8,557 nt of DNA from contig JAIRMT010000078.1 of assembly GCA_031258505.1 (NCBI GenBank), forward strand, positions 1-8,557, read 5' to 3'. Below, in pieces: positions 1 to 6,428 of this stretch; within the stretch, counting starts at the first letter, position 1, and each line of letters starts with the position of its first letter. A model generated the notes under the pieces. It had not been told where the DNA came from, searched no databases, and worked only from the letters and a program-made list of their open reading frames with translations. A program made the position numbers and the translations under genes. This stretch comes from Treponema sp. Its GTDB lineage: Bacteria > Spirochaetota > Spirochaetia > Treponematales > Breznakiellaceae.

Positions 1-88
1 AAGGTTTCTAGGACGCTCGCGGTATGGGGAGGAACAAGAGCAAACACTGGGAACAGCCTCTCCCAGCTATCCCCGCGATGAAGCTGAG

Positions 89-128
89 AGCGCCTCACAA
101 GCAGTATTGCTGCGAGGCGCTTGTGTTT
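89..128 (+). terminator. Possible terminator hairpin beyond the binding-protein gene
   Basis: An 8-bp perfect stem pairs AGCGCCTC (89-96) with GAGGCGCT (114-121). An inner GCAG/CTGC stem (101-104 with 110-113) caps it, and a T-rich tail TGTGTTTTA follows on the plus strand. The T tail fits an intrinsic terminator for a plus-strand transcript entering from the left. An open frame from base 1 stops at TGA 79-81, so a convergent gene could end there, but its residues are unrecognised. On the minus strand no T-run follows the stem, so it is a weaker terminator for the importer operon. An alternative 7-bp pairing, CACAAGC (96-102) with GCTTGTG (119-125), competes with the main stem. Confidence 0.4.
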
Positions 129-1708
129 TAGTTTACCAATAGATAGGCGTCGTAGGCTTTTTGATACAGTCCGATATACCGGTCAACACCAACAGCTCTG
201 CATGAGTTGAGGAAAGTCTGCCAGTTTGCGTCAGTTACGCCGCCCCGTATAAAGTTGGCGATAGACTCCTGCATCAGTTTATCAATTTCAGTATACAAGC
301 GCGAAATCTGGAGAGCATCCTCAGAATTGGGCTTTACCAGATATTGCAGAATAGTAAACGATTTTGGTTCAAGTACGCCTGCGTCGGCATATTGCTTGCT
401 GGATGCGGCGCGTTCAATACGGTGCGGCGGCATTTCGTATATCTTGAAGTAGTAGTCGCCTGGGGCAAAGAAGCGCGCATGATACACCGGCACGTATTTG
501 TACAAGGCGTTGTTCTCCGGCACGTAGACAATCTCGTACTTCCCCTGAGCATTCACCTTGATAGTCGGTTCTATGGGACCACCGGCTTTGACAGGGCCGT
601 TGTATCCAACCATCATTGTTTCAGTCTCAAACTGCGCGTCAAGCCATTGCAAGGTTTCGGGAATATGCTTGTTGGCGCGTGTGATGACCGCGTTGATTGT
701 GGGTACTTCAAGGACACGCGGGACTGCTACGCCGTACTGACTCGCGGGCGGCAAGATCGAAACATACTGGGAGGCGATGTCAGGACTGAGCGCGGTGTTG
801 ATAAGGCGGAGATAGGTCGTATAGCCTACAAGTCCAGCGTTCATCTTGGTTCCCCATGCGTTGGAATCCTGAGTGATCGCTTCCATATCGAGAAGACCTT
901 CCTTATAACACATATTAAGCCATTCAAGCGCGGGGCGGAATCCGTCCATATAGCCGGGGAACACAACCTTGTCATTCTTGTCAATGACTGCGTAGAGATA
1001 GTTCACCAGCGGCACGCCGAAATTTGCAAAGTGGGTGTACAGACCCTGAGTCTGATGCTTTAAGTCGCCGCCGGAAAAGGGAATTTCATCTTTGAGGCCA
1101 TTGCCGTTGGGGTCATTATCACGAAAGGCGCGCAGTACGGCGTTAAGTTCCTCAATCGTTTTGGGAACTTGCAGCCCCAGTTTGTCGAGCCAAGCCTTGT
1201 TGATGTAGTGATTGCCGTCATGGTTGATGTTTTGAGCAATCAGGCTGCCGATCCAGTAGATGTGTCCATCAGAGGCGTACATTGCCTTGTCAGCATCGTT
1301 CATCTTCATACGGCTGTAATAGTTCGGCATGTATTGGGGAATCAGGTCTTCAAGCGGAACCAAAAGCCCCTGGCTTACACCGTATTCTTCGATGTCTACA
1401 TCGCCGGAGAGGATCACATCAGGCAGGTCCATTGAGGCAAACGTCAGGTTGACCCGCGTCCGCCAGTCAGCGTCCTTCACCGGTTCCCAGTTGATGTGGA
1501 TGCCAGTCTTTTTTTCCAGCTCCTGAAAGAACCACAGGTTAGGGAAATCCATCTGCTGATTCTCCAGTTCGTACTGAAGCGCGCGCAGGGTGATTGGGCC
1601 TCCTGAAGCTGCGGGCGCGCGCGAACCTCCGGCAAACACCTCGACTGTTAGGCAACACATAAGTACCGCAAGCAGCGCTACCACGAAAGTTTTTTCACTT
1701 CTTCTCAT
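128..1708 (-). CDS. Extracellular solute-binding protein, LplA/AlgQ-like (carbohydrate ABC importer)
   Basis: This periplasmic binding protein would capture a sugar, probably an oligosaccharide, and deliver it to the two permeases encoded just upstream. Residues 1-26 form a Sec signal peptide: basic MRRSEK, a hydrophobic core, then VFA with likely cleavage before GGSRAPAASGG. Cys18 and Cys19 lie inside the hydrophobic core without a good lipobox, so a soluble protein is preferred, although spirochaete lipoboxes are loose. The mature part has the usual layout of the LplA/AlgQ family, and the length of 526 residues is normal. Residues 197-208 read DNDPNGNGLKDE, an EF-hand-like loop that binds calcium in AlgQ-type proteins. 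The start is supported by AAGGAG five bases upstream (1714-1719). It is the third gene of the operon, 36 bases after the LplC-like gene. The substrate cannot be read from sequence, and no glycosidase is present to hint at it. Confidence 0.93.
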   Translation of the reverse strand: MRRSEKTFVVALLAVLMCCLTVEVFAGGSRAPAASGGPITLRALQYELENQQMDFPNLWFFQELEKKTGIHINWEPVKDADWRTRVNLTFASMDLPDVILSGDVDIEEYGVSQGLLVPLEDLIPQYMPNYYSRMKMNDADKAMYASDGHIYWIGSLIAQNINHDGNHYINKAWLDKLGLQVPKTIEELNAVLRAFRDNDPNGNGLKDEIPFSGGDLKHQTQGLYTHFANFGVPLVNYLYAVIDKNDKVVFPGYMDGFRPALEWLNMCYKEGLLDMEAITQDSNAWGTKMNAGLVGYTTYLRLINTALSPDIASQYVSILPPASQYGVAVPRVLEVPTINAVITRANKHIPETLQWLDAQFETETMMVGYNGPVKAGGPIEPTIKVNAQGKYEIVYVPENNALYKYVPVYHARFFAPGDYYFKIYEMPPHRIERAASSKQYADAGVLEPKSFTILQYLVKPNSEDALQISRLYTEIDKLMQESIANFIRGGVTDANWQTFLNSCRAVGVDRYIGLYQKAYDAYLLVN

Positions 1709-1744
1709 ATTATCTCCTTATGGAATCAAAATTATTTTAAATGG

Positions 1745-2656
1745 TTAGCCTTTTAGCGAACCGATTAAAACCCCTTTCACAAAATACTTCTGCATAAGCA
1801 TATACAGGATCACGGTAGGCACGGTGGATACGACGATACAGCAATATTTTGCAACCTGAGCCTTGCGGATGGCCTCAGAGATAGCCTCGCTGTCATTGGC
1901 GTAGGCCGCGAAGAAGTCAGCGTCAGAGGTGCTGGTGGTCAGCGTGGCGATCACTTCACGAAGCACGGTTTGCAAAGGCAGCTTAACCCGATCCCGTATG
2001 TAGACCAGGGCGGTGAAGTAGTCGTTCCACCGCGACACTGCGTAATAAACCGTTAGCACAGCGATAATCGTGCCTGAAAGGGGCAGTACGATGCGGAAGA
2101 AGTAGGTAAAATGACTGGCGCCATCAATGGCCGCAGCCTCATACAGCTCATCCGGCACATTGGAGGCGATAAAAGTCCGGGCTACCATCAGATTCCAGAC
2201 CGAAACGCTGTTGATAATAATCATGATTAACACTGTGTTGTACAGTCCGAGTGAGCGGTTCATCAAGAACTGGGGGATGAGTCCACCGGAAAAGAACATG
2301 GTAATAATGATGTAGAGATTGACCGCCTTTTTCCCCCGAAATTTGCGGGTGAGCGCATAGGCCGCCATCATGGTAATGGCGACGCTCAGGGCTGATCCAG
2401 CCACTGTGTAGAATACCGAGTTGGCATAGGAACTCAGCAGTTCCTTATGCTGGAACACTGCTTCATAGCCTATCCAGGAGAACCCCACAGGCCACAAAAA
2501 AGCCTTGCCTAACATGACCGCGTCAGGTTCAGACACACTGGCCACGAGGATGAGCCAGAGCGGATAGAGGATAATGCCCAGCAGGACTATCCAGAAGAGA
2601 AGATTGGCGACATCAAATACTTTGTCCGCCCCCGTACTTTTGATCTTCACACCCAT
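1745..2656 (-). CDS. Carbohydrate ABC transporter permease, LplC/YtcP-like
   Basis: This is an inner-membrane subunit of the importer, pairing with the LplB-like permease to form the translocation path. At 303 residues it has the normal family length. A first membrane helix spans about residues 18-40 and further hydrophobic segments follow, consistent with six. The cytoplasmic EAA loop that docks the ATPase is clear: ELYEAAAIDGA around residues 170-180 (E173, D178, G179), followed by the usual LPLS. The C-terminus, KGVLIGSLKG, is typical of this family (MalG-like, CUT1 group). AAGGAA lies seven bases before the ATG (2664-2669), and only 18 bases separate the gene from the LplB-like stop, so co-transcription is likely. 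No ATP-binding subunit is encoded nearby. Relatives in Firmicutes use a shared MsmX-type ATPase from elsewhere, and the same is inferred here. Confidence 0.94.
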   Translation of the reverse strand: MGVKIKSTGADKVFDVANLLFWIVLLGIILYPLWLILVASVSEPDAVMLGKAFLWPVGFSWIGYEAVFQHKELLSSYANSVFYTVAGSALSVAITMMAAYALTRKFRGKKAVNLYIIITMFFSGGLIPQFLMNRSLGLYNTVLIMIIINSVSVWNLMVARTFIASNVPDELYEAAAIDGASHFTYFFRIVLPLSGTIIAVLTVYYAVSRWNDYFTALVYIRDRVKLPLQTVLREVIATLTTSTSDADFFAAYANDSEAISEAIRKAQVAKYCCIVVSTVPTVILYMLMQKYFVKGVLIGSLKG

Positions 2657-2674
2657 AAGATTCTTCCTTAAAAA

Positions 2675-3613
2675 TTAAAAGAGGCTGGTTTCACCGAGCT
2701 TCTTGGATATGAAATTGACCGCCATGATCGTAATGAAGTTGATCACATTAGTAAACAATCCGATAGCTGCGGTGTAGGAGAACTGCGCCCTTCCCAGTCC
2801 CATTTCATAAACATAGACTCCGATAATATCTGACCTGGCGCTGTTGGCGGCTGTTTTCATGAGCAGAGCCTTGTCAGTGTTGGAAACGAGTAGGCTCCCG
2901 CAGCTTAGTATAAGCATCATCACCGCGATGGGGATGAGGTGGGGCAGATCGATGTGCCAGATCTTCTGGCGCTTGTTGGCGCCGTCCACTGTGGCCGCCT
3001 CGTAGAGTTCAGGGTCAATGCCTGTCAGGGTAGCAATGTACAGAATCGTACTCCATCCGGCGTGTTGCCATATATCCGAGCCAATGAAGAGAGTGCGGAA
3101 CCATGAGGGTTCGGCCATAAAGTAGATAGGGGCGCCTCCAAACATTTCAATAAATTTGTTAAAGATGCCATTGGTTGGGGACAAAAAGAGATAGAGCATT
3201 CCAGCCATGACTACTGTTGAGATAAAGTGAGGTATATAGATGGAAGTCTGCACAAACTTCTTAAAGTGGGGATGTTCAAGCTGGTTTAAGAGTATAGCCA
3301 TGATGATAGGTATGGGAAAGCTCCACAGCAGGCCGAAGATGTTGAGTAAAAACGTGTTGCTTAAAAGGCGAGTGAAGTAGTAAGCGCTGAAGAAATCGGT
3401 GAAATTTTTAAGCCCTACCCATTTGCTTCCGGTAATGCCGAACACCGCCTTGTAATCACGGAACGCGATCTGTATGCCGTACATCGGCAAGTAACAGAAC
3501 ACGAAAAAATACACAAGCGCCGGAAGAAGCAGCACCCAGAGCTGCCAATCGTTTCGCTGAACGCGCTTTGAATTCAAGCCAGTCCCGCACGGAGCCTGTT
3601 TTTTTGAAGTCAT
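2675..3613 (-). CDS. Carbohydrate ABC transporter permease, LplB/YteP-like
   Basis: This is the first gene of the importer operon, an inner-membrane permease of the LplB/YteP (MalF-like) family. With the start chosen here it has 312 residues, a normal length. The N-terminus shows the family signature DWQLWVLLLPALVYF leading into PMYGIQIAF, with the first membrane helix at about residues 25-45. The EAA loop is ELYEAATVDGA (E205, D210, G211), followed by IWHIDLPHLIP. An in-frame ATG at 3661 would add 16 residues, but it has no Shine-Dalgarno and lies between the -35 and -10 of the only good promoter, so it would not be transcribed from that promoter. The ATG at 3613 has GGAGG eight bases upstream. 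The C-terminus KKLGETSLF is typical. Confidence 0.93.
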   Translation of the reverse strand: MTSKKQAPCGTGLNSKRVQRNDWQLWVLLLPALVYFFVFCYLPMYGIQIAFRDYKAVFGITGSKWVGLKNFTDFFSAYYFTRLLSNTFLLNIFGLLWSFPIPIIMAILLNQLEHPHFKKFVQTSIYIPHFISTVVMAGMLYLFLSPTNGIFNKFIEMFGGAPIYFMAEPSWFRTLFIGSDIWQHAGWSTILYIATLTGIDPELYEAATVDGANKRQKIWHIDLPHLIPIAVMMLILSCGSLLVSNTDKALLMKTAANSARSDIIGVYVYEMGLGRAQFSYTAAIGLFTNVINFITIMAVNFISKKLGETSLF

Positions 3614-3621
3614 CTCATCTG

Positions 3622-3626
3622 CCTCC
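3622..3626 (-). promoter_or_regulatory. Shine-Dalgarno that decides the LplB-like start
   Basis: On the minus strand this reads GGAGG, eight bases before ATG 3613. The upstream in-frame ATG at 3661 has no comparable site. With the promoter position, this favours the shorter protein. Confidence 0.75.
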
Positions 3627-3647
3627 AGTTTCTCAAAACTATGTTTG

Positions 3648-3677
3648 ATTGTATGTTTCATCTTAGATTGCTGTCAA
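3648..3677 (-). promoter_or_regulatory. Sigma-70-type promoter of the importer operon
   Basis: Read on the minus strand, TTGACA (3672-3677) is followed after 18 bases by TACAAT (3648-3653): a perfect -35 and a -10 with five of six consensus bases. The predicted transcription start is near 3641-3642, giving a leader of about 28 bases that contains the GGAGG site. The operator palindrome lies about 100 bp upstream of this start. Confidence 0.75.
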
Positions 3678-3727
3678 GGAGCATTTTGCAAAATTTTTGT
3701 AACTTGAAGAGCAGGGTCGGTACGTGC

Positions 3728-3757
3728 AAGCAACATCGAAACGTTTCGATATTGCTT
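3728..3757. promoter_or_regulatory. 30-bp interrupted palindrome, probable LacI-family operator
   Basis: The core at 3735-3750, ATCGAAACGTTTCGAT, is a perfect 16-bp palindrome centred on CG. It is flanked by AAGCAA (3728-3733) and TTGCTT (3752-3757), which are also complementary. Fourteen of fifteen base pairs match; the exception is C3734 against A3751. CG-centred operators with GAAAC/GTTTC arms are typical of LacI/GalR/CcpA-type regulators, which often control sugar importers. The site lies about 100 bp from both predicted transcription starts, so one protein could act on both units. No regulator gene is in the window. A hairpin role is unlikely because neither predicted transcript covers it. 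Confidence 0.7.
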
Positions 3758-3779
3758 ATGACTTGACGAAACCTTTTAG

Positions 3780-3839
3780 AAAAGCTAAAAAAAAGTTTAA
3801 AAAAAAGTGCTTGACAGCGTTTCGCAAGTCTGATAGACT
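3780..3839 (+). promoter_or_regulatory. Promoter of the chemoreceptor-kinase operon with A-rich upstream element
   Basis: A perfect -35 TTGACA (3811-3816), a 17-base spacer and TAGACT (3834-3839) form the core. TGA directly before the -10 makes it an extended -10, which compensates for its 4/6 match. Two A8 runs (3787-3794 and 3799-3806), 12 bases apart, sit where an UP element would bind the alpha subunit. The predicted start is at 3845-3847. The spacer contains CGTTTCG (3818-3824), the same half-site as in the upstream palindrome. Confidence 0.72.
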
Positions 3840-3845
3840 GAATTT

Positions 3846-4235
3846 ATGAACTACGGAGAACGCCTGCTGGAAGCGCAGGTAATAAACGTGCTTCTATTTT
3901 TGTCGTTTGCTGACTTTCAAGCCGTTGGATTGAAAACCGCTTACAGCCTAACTGTTCTCGGCAATAAACGTGGCGTCGCTGAGAACAGGCGTGATGCATT
4001 GTGGTGCAATAAGCCCCTGCCCTGTTATGGTGTATGCCCCCCCCCCCCCCCCCTGTTGCTTTTATTTATTTGTATCGTCTATGAGTTGTACCGAATTAGT
4101 CAGCGGGGACAGGGAGATGCGCATGAACAGCAAACGATTGGCGGCGATCACTGCTTTGTCTTTATCTCAGCTGCGCCAAACGATTTAGTTTCGGATAGCG
4201 CACTTATAGAAAACAGAAAAGGGGGTCTATTATGA
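3846..4235 (+). CDS. Doubtful 129-codon leader ORF containing the C17 tract
   Basis: The frame starts at an ATG that coincides with the predicted transcription start, so it would have to be translated leaderless; no Shine-Dalgarno precedes it. It runs without a stop through the 17-C run, giving five prolines near residue 65, followed by a hydrophobic stretch LLLLFICIVY. Its TGA overlaps the receptor ATG (ATGA, 4232-4235), which is typical of translational coupling. The residues match no family I know. An open frame this long is not expected often in non-coding DNA of this composition, but that is weak evidence. One C fewer would end the frame at TAG 4186-4188; one more would end it at TGA 4082-4084. 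Confidence 0.2.
   Translation: MNYGERLLEAQVINVLLFLSFADFQAVGLKTAYSLTVLGNKRGVAENRRDALWCNKPLPCYGVCPPPPPLLLLFICIVYELYRISQRGQGDAHEQQTIGGDHCFVFISAAPNDLVSDSALIENRKGGLL
3952..3988 (+). other. 11-bp hairpin in the leader, with a repeated 10-mer in its loop
   Basis: CTGTTCTC (3952-3959) pairs perfectly with GAGAACAG (3981-3988), and three more inner pairs follow (one G-T). This leaves a 15-base loop that begins with AATAAACGTG. AACAGG (3984-3989) could instead pair with CCTGTT at 4021-4026 or 4052-4057, the latter at the end of the C run, so the stem could take part in a structural switch. No T-run follows it, so it is not an intrinsic terminator. Confidence 0.5.
4037..4053 (+). repeat. Homopolymer of 17 cytosines
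   Basis: There are seventeen consecutive C with no interruption, between TATG and TGTTGC, in the leader of the chemoreceptor operon. Homopolymer runs this long slip during replication. In Treponema pallidum, G/C runs upstream of tpr genes vary in length and alter expression (established knowledge). The length given here may be an average or an error of sequencing or assembly. Confidence 0.95.
4219..4226 (+). promoter_or_regulatory. Strong, G-rich Shine-Dalgarno of the chemoreceptor gene
   Basis: AAGGGGGT differs from the ideal AAGGAGGT by one base that still allows G-U pairing, and lies five bases before the ATG. The run of five G is exactly complementary to the C tract about 170 bases upstream, so the tract could mask it by base pairing (inference). 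Confidence 0.8.
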
Positions 4236-6427
4236 AGATAAAATTTCGCTTAAGTATCATTGTTATCGCCTTATTGGCTGTGGTAGTTGCGGCTACATCG
4301 ACTATTCTTATTGTACAAGCAAGAAAGATGCAGTTGAGTACGGTGCAGGGCAGTGTGCAGCGCCTTGCGGAGGGTATTGCTACGGATACTCAGCGGCGTT
4401 ACGAGGTTTATTTGGAAAGCGCCCGCAGCTTGGCGGCCATCATGGGGGATTATGAGCAATATGACCCGGAAAGCCGGCGAACATACTTCCTCAAGAGCAT
4501 GGAATCCCTGCTGAACGCGAATGTTAACTTTGTGGGTGTTTACGCGGTGTGGAAACCCAATGTGCTTGACGGATTGGACGCCCAATACGCCGGACAGTTG
4601 GGGAGCAGCGCGACAGGTCAGTTTATTCCTCAGTATACCCGTGAAACTGGAAGGGTAGAACTGCGTTCTTATGCCAACTATCAAGCCGTAAACCTAAATA
4701 TGACTGGCGAAGAGCTAGGGGAACCTGAGCAACGGACTATCAATGGTCAGACCGGCTATTCTTTCTATTTCAGGGTGCCTATTAGAAACACGCGGAATGA
4801 ACAGGTTGGCGTTGTGGGCATAACAGCCAACGCCACATACACTCAGAATGTGGTTCAGACTATTGTGGATAATAAGGCAAAATATGCCGATGTTGCGGCA
4901 GTGGCGGTTTATACCAATGCTGGTTTTATTATAGGCCACTTTGACGCGGCGAGGGTAGGCAAAAATATTACGGTGGCGGACGCGCAACTCTACAACGAAT
5001 TTGCTTCTGAGGTGCTGTCGGCGATAAAAGCGGGTCAGGTACGGGTTATAACAGAATACTCCATCGCGTTAAAAACAAATTTACAGATGGTCTTAGTTCC
5101 CCTTGTAGTGAGCGGAATTAGCAGCACTCCTTGGTCGGTCATGGTTGGCTGCGCTGAAGAGGTTGTTCTCTCGGATATTCGCGGTATGACCACATTCGCC
5201 ATTACCACCGTGATATGTTCCATCCTTATTGCTGGCGTACTCACCTTCATTGTTGTTAGTCGTATTGCCGCGCCCATTGTTAATGTAGCTCAGACTCTGA
5301 AAGACATTTCAGAAGGCGAGGGCGATCTCACCCAGACCATCAAGGTTAATTCCAAAGATGAAATTGGTGAACTGGCCTTGTACTTTAACCAGACCCTTGA
5401 AAAGATCAAGAACCTTATTATCACGATAAAAAAACAAGCGGTCGCGCTTTCTGATATAAGCACTGAGCTTGTCAGCAATATGACTGAAACTGCCGCCGCC
5501 ATAAATGAAATTACCGCCACGATACAGAGCATCAAGGGGCGCGCGAATAACCAGTCAAGTAGCGTTGCTGAAACAAACGCGACCATGAAAAAAATCACGG
5601 CTAATATCAATAAGCTGAACAAGCATATCGAGGAGCAGACGAGCAGCGTTACCCAATCGTCCTCGTCCATTGAGGAAATGCTCGCCAACATTCAGTCTGT
5701 AACGCAAACGCTTGTTAAAAATGGTAATCATGTGAAGGCGCTTGCGGACGCCTCCGAAGTAGGCCGCAGCGGGCTTCAGGATGTAGCCACTGACATTCAT
5801 GAGATTGCCACAGAATCTGAGGGCCTCATGGAAATCAACGCGGTGATGCAGAGCATTGCCAGTCAAACCAATCTGCTGTCAATGAACGCTGCCATTGAAG
5901 CTGCGCACGCGGGTGAGGCGGGTAAGGGCTTTGCTGTTGTTGCGGATGAAATCCGCAAGCTGGCGGAAAATTCGAGCGTCCAGTCCAAAACCATCAGCAC
6001 GGTATTGAAAAAGATAAAAGATTCGATAGATAAAATCATCAAGTCCACCGATGCGGTACTCAACAAGTTTGAAGCCATAGATAACAAAGTGAAAATCGTA
6101 GCGAATCAAGAGATGGAAATACGGAATGCAATGGAAGAGCAGGGTTCTGGCAGCAAGCAGATCCTGGAGGCTATCAGTAATCTTAACAATATTACTCGTA
6201 TGGTGAAGAGCGGTGCAGAGGAAATGTCTGAGGGCAGTAAAGATGTCATCAAAGAGAGTCATAGCCTTGAAATGCTTACCCATGAGATCAACAATGGCAT
6301 GGCTGAGATGGCCTCCAGCGCAGAGCAAATTAATATAGCGGTTAATCGCGTGAACAGTATCAGTGGGGAGAACAAGGGCAGCATTGATGTCCTTGTTCAA
6401 GAGATTGCAAAGTTCAAGGTGGAATAA
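4232..6427 (+). CDS. Methyl-accepting chemotaxis protein with dCache sensor
   Basis: This is a transmembrane chemoreceptor of 731 residues that would signal through CheW/CheA to the flagellar motor. Membrane helix 1 spans about residues 6-29. A periplasmic dCache-type sensor covers about 36-315 and includes WKPN at 107-110 and the GVVGITAN segment. Membrane helix 2 spans about 320-343. HAMP covers about 344-397 with DEIGEL at 376-381. The cytoplasmic four-helix signalling hairpin fills the rest. Its tip is well conserved: QTNLLSMNAAIEAAHAGE, then GKGFAVVADEIRKLAE (N552 to about E578). The two arms on either side of the tip are similar in length, so no large deletion is apparent. No C-terminal NWETF-like tether for CheR/CheB is present. 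The start follows a strong Shine-Dalgarno. It is first in its operon, directly followed by a sensor kinase. The ligand is unknown; divergence from a sugar importer suggests a carbohydrate or its binding protein. Confidence 0.96.
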   Translation: MKIKFRLSIIVIALLAVVVAATSTILIVQARKMQLSTVQGSVQRLAEGIATDTQRRYEVYLESARSLAAIMGDYEQYDPESRRTYFLKSMESLLNANVNFVGVYAVWKPNVLDGLDAQYAGQLGSSATGQFIPQYTRETGRVELRSYANYQAVNLNMTGEELGEPEQRTINGQTGYSFYFRVPIRNTRNEQVGVVGITANATYTQNVVQTIVDNKAKYADVAAVAVYTNAGFIIGHFDAARVGKNITVADAQLYNEFASEVLSAIKAGQVRVITEYSIALKTNLQMVLVPLVVSGISSTPWSVMVGCAEEVVLSDIRGMTTFAITTVICSILIAGVLTFIVVSRIAAPIVNVAQTLKDISEGEGDLTQTIKVNSKDEIGELALYFNQTLEKIKNLIITIKKQAVALSDISTELVSNMTETAAAINEITATIQSIKGRANNQSSSVAETNATMKKITANINKLNKHIEEQTSSVTQSSSSIEEMLANIQSVTQTLVKNGNHVKALADASEVGRSGLQDVATDIHEIATESEGLMEINAVMQSIASQTNLLSMNAAIEAAHAGEAGKGFAVVADEIRKLAENSSVQSKTISTVLKKIKDSIDKIIKSTDAVLNKFEAIDNKVKIVANQEMEIRNAMEEQGSGSKQILEAISNLNNITRMVKSGAEEMSEGSKDVIKESHSLEMLTHEINNGMAEMASSAEQINIAVNRVNSISGENKGSIDVLVQEIAKFKVE

Positions 6428-6428
6428 T

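Larger units (their letters stand above)
3846..4231 (+). promoter_or_regulatory. Structured leader of about 385 nt before the chemoreceptor gene
   Basis: The region runs from the predicted transcription start to the receptor ATG. Visible structures are: CCTGC/GCAGG (3863-3867 with 3875-3879); TTTCAA/TTGAAA (3915-3920 with 3930-3935); an 11-bp stem at 3952-3988; the 17-C run (4037-4053); and TTGGCG/CGCCAA (4138-4143 with 4174-4179). AATAAACGTG occurs twice (3881-3890 and 3963-3972), and CAAACGATT twice (4131-4139 and 4177-4185). A 129-codon open frame (3846-4235) spans all of it and ends in ATGA over the receptor start; its product is unrecognised. I recognise no known riboswitch family. A weak internal promoter, TTGCTT (4056-4061) plus TATGAG (4080-4085), is possible. 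Confidence 0.5.

Noticed and set aside
1..88. Small structured RNA gene at the left edge
   Set aside because: Pairings such as CTGGGA/TCCCAG (47-52 with 61-66) and GGGGA/TCCCC (26-30 with 70-74) exist, but no RNA family is recognisable and the region is cut by the window edge.
344..1063. Plus-strand open frame of 239 codons
   Set aside because: It lies opposite the solute-binding protein gene, resembles no family, and has no ribosome site. The minus-strand product is clearly real.
3613..3661. Longer LplB-like start at 3661
   Set aside because: It has no Shine-Dalgarno and lies inside the promoter; ATG 3613 has GGAGG and gives the usual family length.
3728..3757. Palindrome as a transcription terminator
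   Set aside because: No T-run follows on either strand and it lies upstream of both predicted starts.
3846..4231. Known riboswitch (for example c-di-GMP or cobalamin) in the leader
   Set aside because: The hairpins do not match the conserved core motifs that I know for these families.
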